In this document: one piece after another, positions 6,181 to 8,359 of the stretch
How positions within the stretch are numbered: the first letter of the stretch is position 1
Layout of the letters: the number at the start of each line of letters is the position of its first letter
NCBI GenBank assembly: GCA_007132635.1
Contig: SLOG01000273.1
Location: 1 to 8,359 of the forward strand
Reading direction: 5' to 3'
Origin: Limnochordia bacterium
GTDB lineage: Bacteria; Bacillota; Limnochordia; Darwinibacteriales; SLO01
Length of the DNA: 8,359 nucleotides
The notes under the pieces: model-generated
What the model saw: the letters and a program-made list of their open reading frames with translations, nothing else
Database searches by the model: none
What the model was told of the DNA's origin: nothing
Program-made: the position numbers and the translations under genes

Positions 6181-7572
6181 CTAAGACCGGCTACCTCCCA
6201 TTTCGATGGGCAGCCGCACTGCAAAGGTAGTTCCTTCTCCAATCGTACTATACACGTCCACACTCCCTCTATGGGCTGTGATGATGTCTCGCGCAATGGC
6301 AAGTCCTATGCCGGTGCCACCTTCGGCCCGAGACCTCGATGGGTCTGCGCGGAAAAACCTCTCAAATACGTAAGGTATATCTGCCTCATCGATGCCAACA
6401 CCGGTATCCGACACACTTACAATCCCAGTGGATGACTCCGGATCCTGTTGAATTTCAATACGGACACACCCTCCTGACGGCGTATACTGGATCGCGTTGA
6501 ACACAATGTTGTAAAACGCTCGCTGGAGTGTATCCTTGCTGCCCTTGACAACGAACGAAGGCCGACCCGCGACGTTCATCTGAATACCTTTTTGAGCAGC
6601 CAGCGGGCCCGTAAGCTCGGCAACTTCATCGAGAATTGCACAGACATCAACGAACTCCAAACGCCACAGCGGAGCTTCTGCCTTGGATAGCTCCTGCAGA
6701 TCATCGACCAAACGCATAAGCCGCTGCACTTCCTGGGATAGAATGCTCCATGATTCAGGCCCACTTTCGATAACACCGTCTTCGATACCCTCTAAATAAC
6801 CGCGAATCGTTGTCAATGGTGTCCTGATTTCGTGCGCAAGGTCAGCGTTGAGTTTGCGCCTAAGCGCCTCTAACTTGCTCACATTCCCGGCCATTTCGTT
6901 GAACGCATGGCCAAGATAGGCAATCTCATCTCGTCCGCGCAGCTCCACGCGCTGCTCAAGCTCACCCCGGCCCATGCCGCGAACAGCCTCGATCAAGACG
7001 CCTAGCGGCCTAACTAGCTGCCGTGACAGAAGAAGTGCTACCAGGAGTGCTGCAAAAGCGGCCGCCACACCCGCCAATACCATTGAACGATTGATGGTAT
7101 CGCGAAACACGAGGTCCTCCGCAGACAGAACGCCCTGCCGCCGAATTAACGAAGAGACCCGTCCGTGCGCAGCCACTCGCCCGTCAACACGTATCACATC
7201 ATGGGTCACATGGGCATCGACTGGAGCTTCCAACTGTTGTGCTCGGGGATGCCGTGCCATGCGACCCCCCATGTGGCGGTTCGTGTCCAACACAACCCGA
7301 CCCATGGGATCAGTAATCACAACTGTCCGCCCAGTCAACATGGCTATATGGGCCAATTCGGGCCCAACGGCTTCCCAATCACCGTATTCAACAAATAGGG
7401 CCTCGGCGGCTCGTAGGACTTGCTGGTTCTGTTGGTCTTCCTGCTGCGTCAAGTACGCGGCAAATTGATAGTCCAAAGCGAAGTTGACCCAGAGAGACAC
7501 TACGACGATGGTCATAACCGCAGCCGAGACAATGACTGCCGTTAGTTTTACCCCAAGCCGACTTCTCATCAC
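6181..7572 (-). CDS. Membrane sensor histidine kinase with HAMP domain (BaeS/ResE-like)
   Basis: The product is 463 residues, or 462 from the ATG one codon on. It has a short cytoplasmic start, TM1 at about 10-30, an extracytoplasmic sensor region at about 33-163, TM2 at about 164-183 and a HAMP linker at about 184-236. The HisKA segment DLAHEIRTPLTTIRGY has phosphoacceptor His247. The ATPase domain shows the N box (NIVFNAIQYTPSGG, 355-368), DTGVGID (389-395), FERFFRAD (403-410) and GGTGIGLAIA (418-427). All catalytic motifs are intact. The sensor region contains VVITDPMGRVVLDTNR, a PAS/dCache-like turn, and a cluster of histidines (75, 100, 108, 121, 124, 136). The signal cannot be read from the sequence. 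The GTG at 7572 overlaps the regulator stop by 4 bases; the ATG at 7569 overlaps it by one. Either start implies translational coupling with its cognate regulator upstream. purB follows after 23 bases. Confidence 0.95.
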   Translation of the reverse strand: MMRSRLGVKLTAVIVSAAVMTIVVVSLWVNFALDYQFAAYLTQQEDQQNQQVLRAAEALFVEYGDWEAVGPELAHIAMLTGRTVVITDPMGRVVLDTNRHMGGRMARHPRAQQLEAPVDAHVTHDVIRVDGRVAAHGRVSSLIRRQGVLSAEDLVFRDTINRSMVLAGVAAAFAALLVALLLSRQLVRPLGVLIEAVRGMGRGELEQRVELRGRDEIAYLGHAFNEMAGNVSKLEALRRKLNADLAHEIRTPLTTIRGYLEGIEDGVIESGPESWSILSQEVQRLMRLVDDLQELSKAEAPLWRLEFVDVCAILDEVAELTGPLAAQKGIQMNVAGRPSFVVKGSKDTLQRAFYNIVFNAIQYTPSGGCVRIEIQQDPESSTGIVSVSDTGVGIDEADIPYVFERFFRADPSRSRAEGGTGIGLAIARDIITAHRGSVDVYSTIGEGTTFAVRLPIEMGGSRS

Positions 7573-8246
7573 TCATCCCACCGATATCCAACACCATACA
7601 CTGTTCGAATGTACGGCCGGTCACCCTTCTCTCCCAATTTTTTCCGCAAGTTTTTCATGTGGACATAGATAGATTCTTCGGACCCGTCAGCGTCCCAGCC
7701 AAAGACCGCATGCGCGAGTTCTTCCCGAGAAAACGCCTTGCCAATCCGCGACAGCAAGGTGCCCAGCAGGGAGAACTCCGTCGGCGTGAGACTCATTTCT
7801 CTCTCACAAAGCCAGGCCTTCCTGAACTCGGTGTCCAATACTACGCAGCCGTCACCGCTTTGAAGGCGTGCGGTCTCAGACGATCGGACGCGACGCAGAA
7901 CAGCTTGCACCCGAGCCACGAGTTCTTTTGGTGAGAACGGTTTAATAACATAGTCATCAGCGCCCATCCGCAAACCAACAACACGCTCGTCCTCGGAAAC
8001 CTTGGCTGTCAGCATGATGATAGGAATCGAACTGTACTGCCGCACATATTCGCACACATCTTCACCTGAAACCTCAGGAAGCATCCGATCAAGAATGATA
8101 AGATCCGGCTTTTCTGTTTCCAGACTCTGTATGGCTCTCTCCCCATCAAAAGCAGTTACCACACGATACCCTTCTCGCTCCAGATAACTCTTAACAAGCT
8201 TGACAATGTTCTTCTCGTCGTCGACCACAAGGATTGTACCAACCAT
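7569..8246 (-). CDS. OmpR/PhoB-family response regulator
   Basis: The product is 225 residues, the normal length for the family. The receiver domain (1-120) has the acidic pair Asp9-Asp10 (VVDDE), phosphoacceptor Asp53 (ILDRMLP), Thr80 (MLT) and Lys102 (IKPFSP). The C-terminal winged helix-turn-helix DNA-binding domain (about 130-222) shows LTPTEFSLL, SREEL, VHMKNLRKKL and the TVYGVGYRW wing. It is expected to be phosphorylated by the kinase encoded immediately downstream and to bind tandem direct repeats as a dimer. I placed the start at the ATG at 8246 because GAGGTG lies 6 bases upstream and the protein then begins MVGTILVVDDE, as usual in this family. The in-frame TTG at 8273 would add nine residues without support. 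A candidate operator lies just upstream (8275-8296). It is the first gene of the run regulator-kinase-purB-purH. Confidence 0.95.
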   Translation of the reverse strand: MVGTILVVDDEKNIVKLVKSYLEREGYRVVTAFDGERAIQSLETEKPDLIILDRMLPEVSGEDVCEYVRQYSSIPIIMLTAKVSEDERVVGLRMGADDYVIKPFSPKELVARVQAVLRRVRSSETARLQSGDGCVVLDTEFRKAWLCEREMSLTPTEFSLLGTLLSRIGKAFSREELAHAVFGWDADGSEESIYVHMKNLRKKLGEKGDRPYIRTVYGVGYRWDE

Positions 8247-8252
8247 TTGCAT

Positions 8253-8258
8253 CACCTC
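8253..8258 (-). promoter_or_regulatory. Ribosome binding site GAGGTG of the response regulator gene
   Basis: GAGGTG on the minus strand is 6 bases ahead of the ATG at 8246. It decides for this start over the upstream TTG at 8273 and the ATG at 8252, which abuts the site. Confidence 0.7.
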
Positions 8259-8264
8259 AGACAC

Positions 8265-8270
8265 ACTATA
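8265..8270 (-). promoter_or_regulatory. Possible -10 element (TATAGT) of the regulator-kinase-purB-purH run
   Basis: TATAGT on the minus strand matches the -10 consensus at five of six positions. No -35 match is present at 16-18 bases; that region is instead occupied by the tandem repeat at 8275-8296, as in promoters that depend on an OmpR-family activator. Initiation would be near 8258, giving a leader of about 12 bases that starts right at the ribosome binding site. The lack of a -35 keeps this tentative. Confidence 0.35.
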
Positions 8271-8274
8271 CAAA

Positions 8275-8296
8275 GAAAACCTGAAGAAATCCTAAA
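8275..8296 (-). promoter_or_regulatory. Tandem 11-bp direct repeat, candidate OmpR/PhoB-family operator
   Basis: On the minus strand two adjacent 11-mers, TTTAGGATTTC and TTCAGGTTTTC, agree at 9 of 11 positions with no spacer. Equivalently, TTTAGG and TTCAGG half sites are separated by 5 bases. Direct repeats with an 11-bp period are the classic target of OmpR/PhoB-type winged-helix regulators, for example PhoP and PmrA-type boxes. The site lies 4 bases upstream of the candidate -10 and just before the gene for such a regulator, so autoregulation is a reasonable inference. A caution is that the first repeat is also the T-rich tail of the hairpin at 8297-8325. Confidence 0.42.
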
Positions 8297-8325
8297 GAGG
8301 CCGACGTCAAGCCTTCGTCGGCCTC
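8284..8325 (-). terminator. Hairpin with T-rich tail upstream of the regulator gene, probable terminator of an off-window gene
   Basis: GAGGCCGACG and CGTCGGCCTC form a perfect 10-bp stem with a 9-base loop. On the minus strand it is followed by TTTAGGATTTCTT, a broken T tract. An in-frame TAA at 8347-8349 could be the stop of a minus-strand gene entering from the right, which would place the hairpin about 21 bases after it. Because the T tract is imperfect, partial read-through into the two-component operon, or an attenuator role, cannot be excluded. Confidence 0.65.
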
Positions 8326-8359
8326 CCAATCCATAAGGACATACGGTTACTGCAAAAAC

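Noticed and set aside
6974..7468. 164-codon plus-strand open frame
   Set aside because: It lies fully antisense to the kinase, is rich in Arg, Ser and Thr as expected of the complementary frame, and shows no family motif.
8347..8359. Possible C-terminal codons (…FLQ, TAA) of a minus-strand gene entering from the right
   Set aside because: Only four codons are visible, too few to support a gene. I only mention it as a reason to view the hairpin at 8297-8325 as a terminator.

Overview
The window is a stretch of bacterial chromosome of roughly 50% GC, densely coding, with strong AGGAGG-like ribosome binding sites and Rho-independent terminators. Gene content points to a Firmicute: an RqcH/FbpA-type NFACT protein lies close to yicC (as yloA and yloC do in Bacillus), alongside an OmpR/HAMP-kinase pair and PurB/PurH. 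I cannot name the genus. Nothing suggests a phage, plasmid, transposon or CRISPR array.

Left part (1-1329, minus strand). The first 52 codons of yicC run off the left edge. A 316-base gap precedes it. The gap holds a clear terminator (425-457) that ends the next gene, an exported or membrane-anchored TPR protein (473-1216). I see no convincing gene in the rest of the gap, only a 12-bp perfect palindrome.

Centre (1282-3196, plus strand). rqcH (1330-3096) is divergent from the TPR gene. It has a good sigma-A-type promoter with a 17-base spacer and an extended -10, and a strong terminator preceded by a second hairpin. RqcH adds alanine tails to nascent chains on stalled large ribosomal subunits. 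YicC acts in RNA turnover. So this half is loosely an RNA and translation quality-control neighbourhood.

Right part (3258-8359, minus strand). A four-gene run reads response regulator, sensor kinase, purB, purH. Spacing is very tight: a 4-base GTGA overlap (or 1-base overlap if the adjacent ATG is used), a 23-base gap carrying the purB ribosome binding site, then a 4-base ATGA overlap. purB and purH encode consecutive purine steps, SAICAR to AICAR to FAICAR to IMP; PurB also makes AMP from adenylosuccinate. The regulator gene is preceded by a 10-bp perfect hairpin (probably the terminator of an off-window gene) and by a tandem 11-bp direct repeat. That repeat has the spacing expected of an OmpR/PhoB-family operator, so it is a candidate autoregulatory site. 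The physical coupling of a two-component system to the end of purine synthesis is the most notable organisation here.

Most of the window is ordinary housekeeping sequence. The points worth a second look are the TCS-purB-purH run and its candidate operator, Glu97 in place of the usual Asp in RqcH, an atypical PurB, and a histidine-rich sensor domain in the kinase. I found no evidence for a wholly new system.
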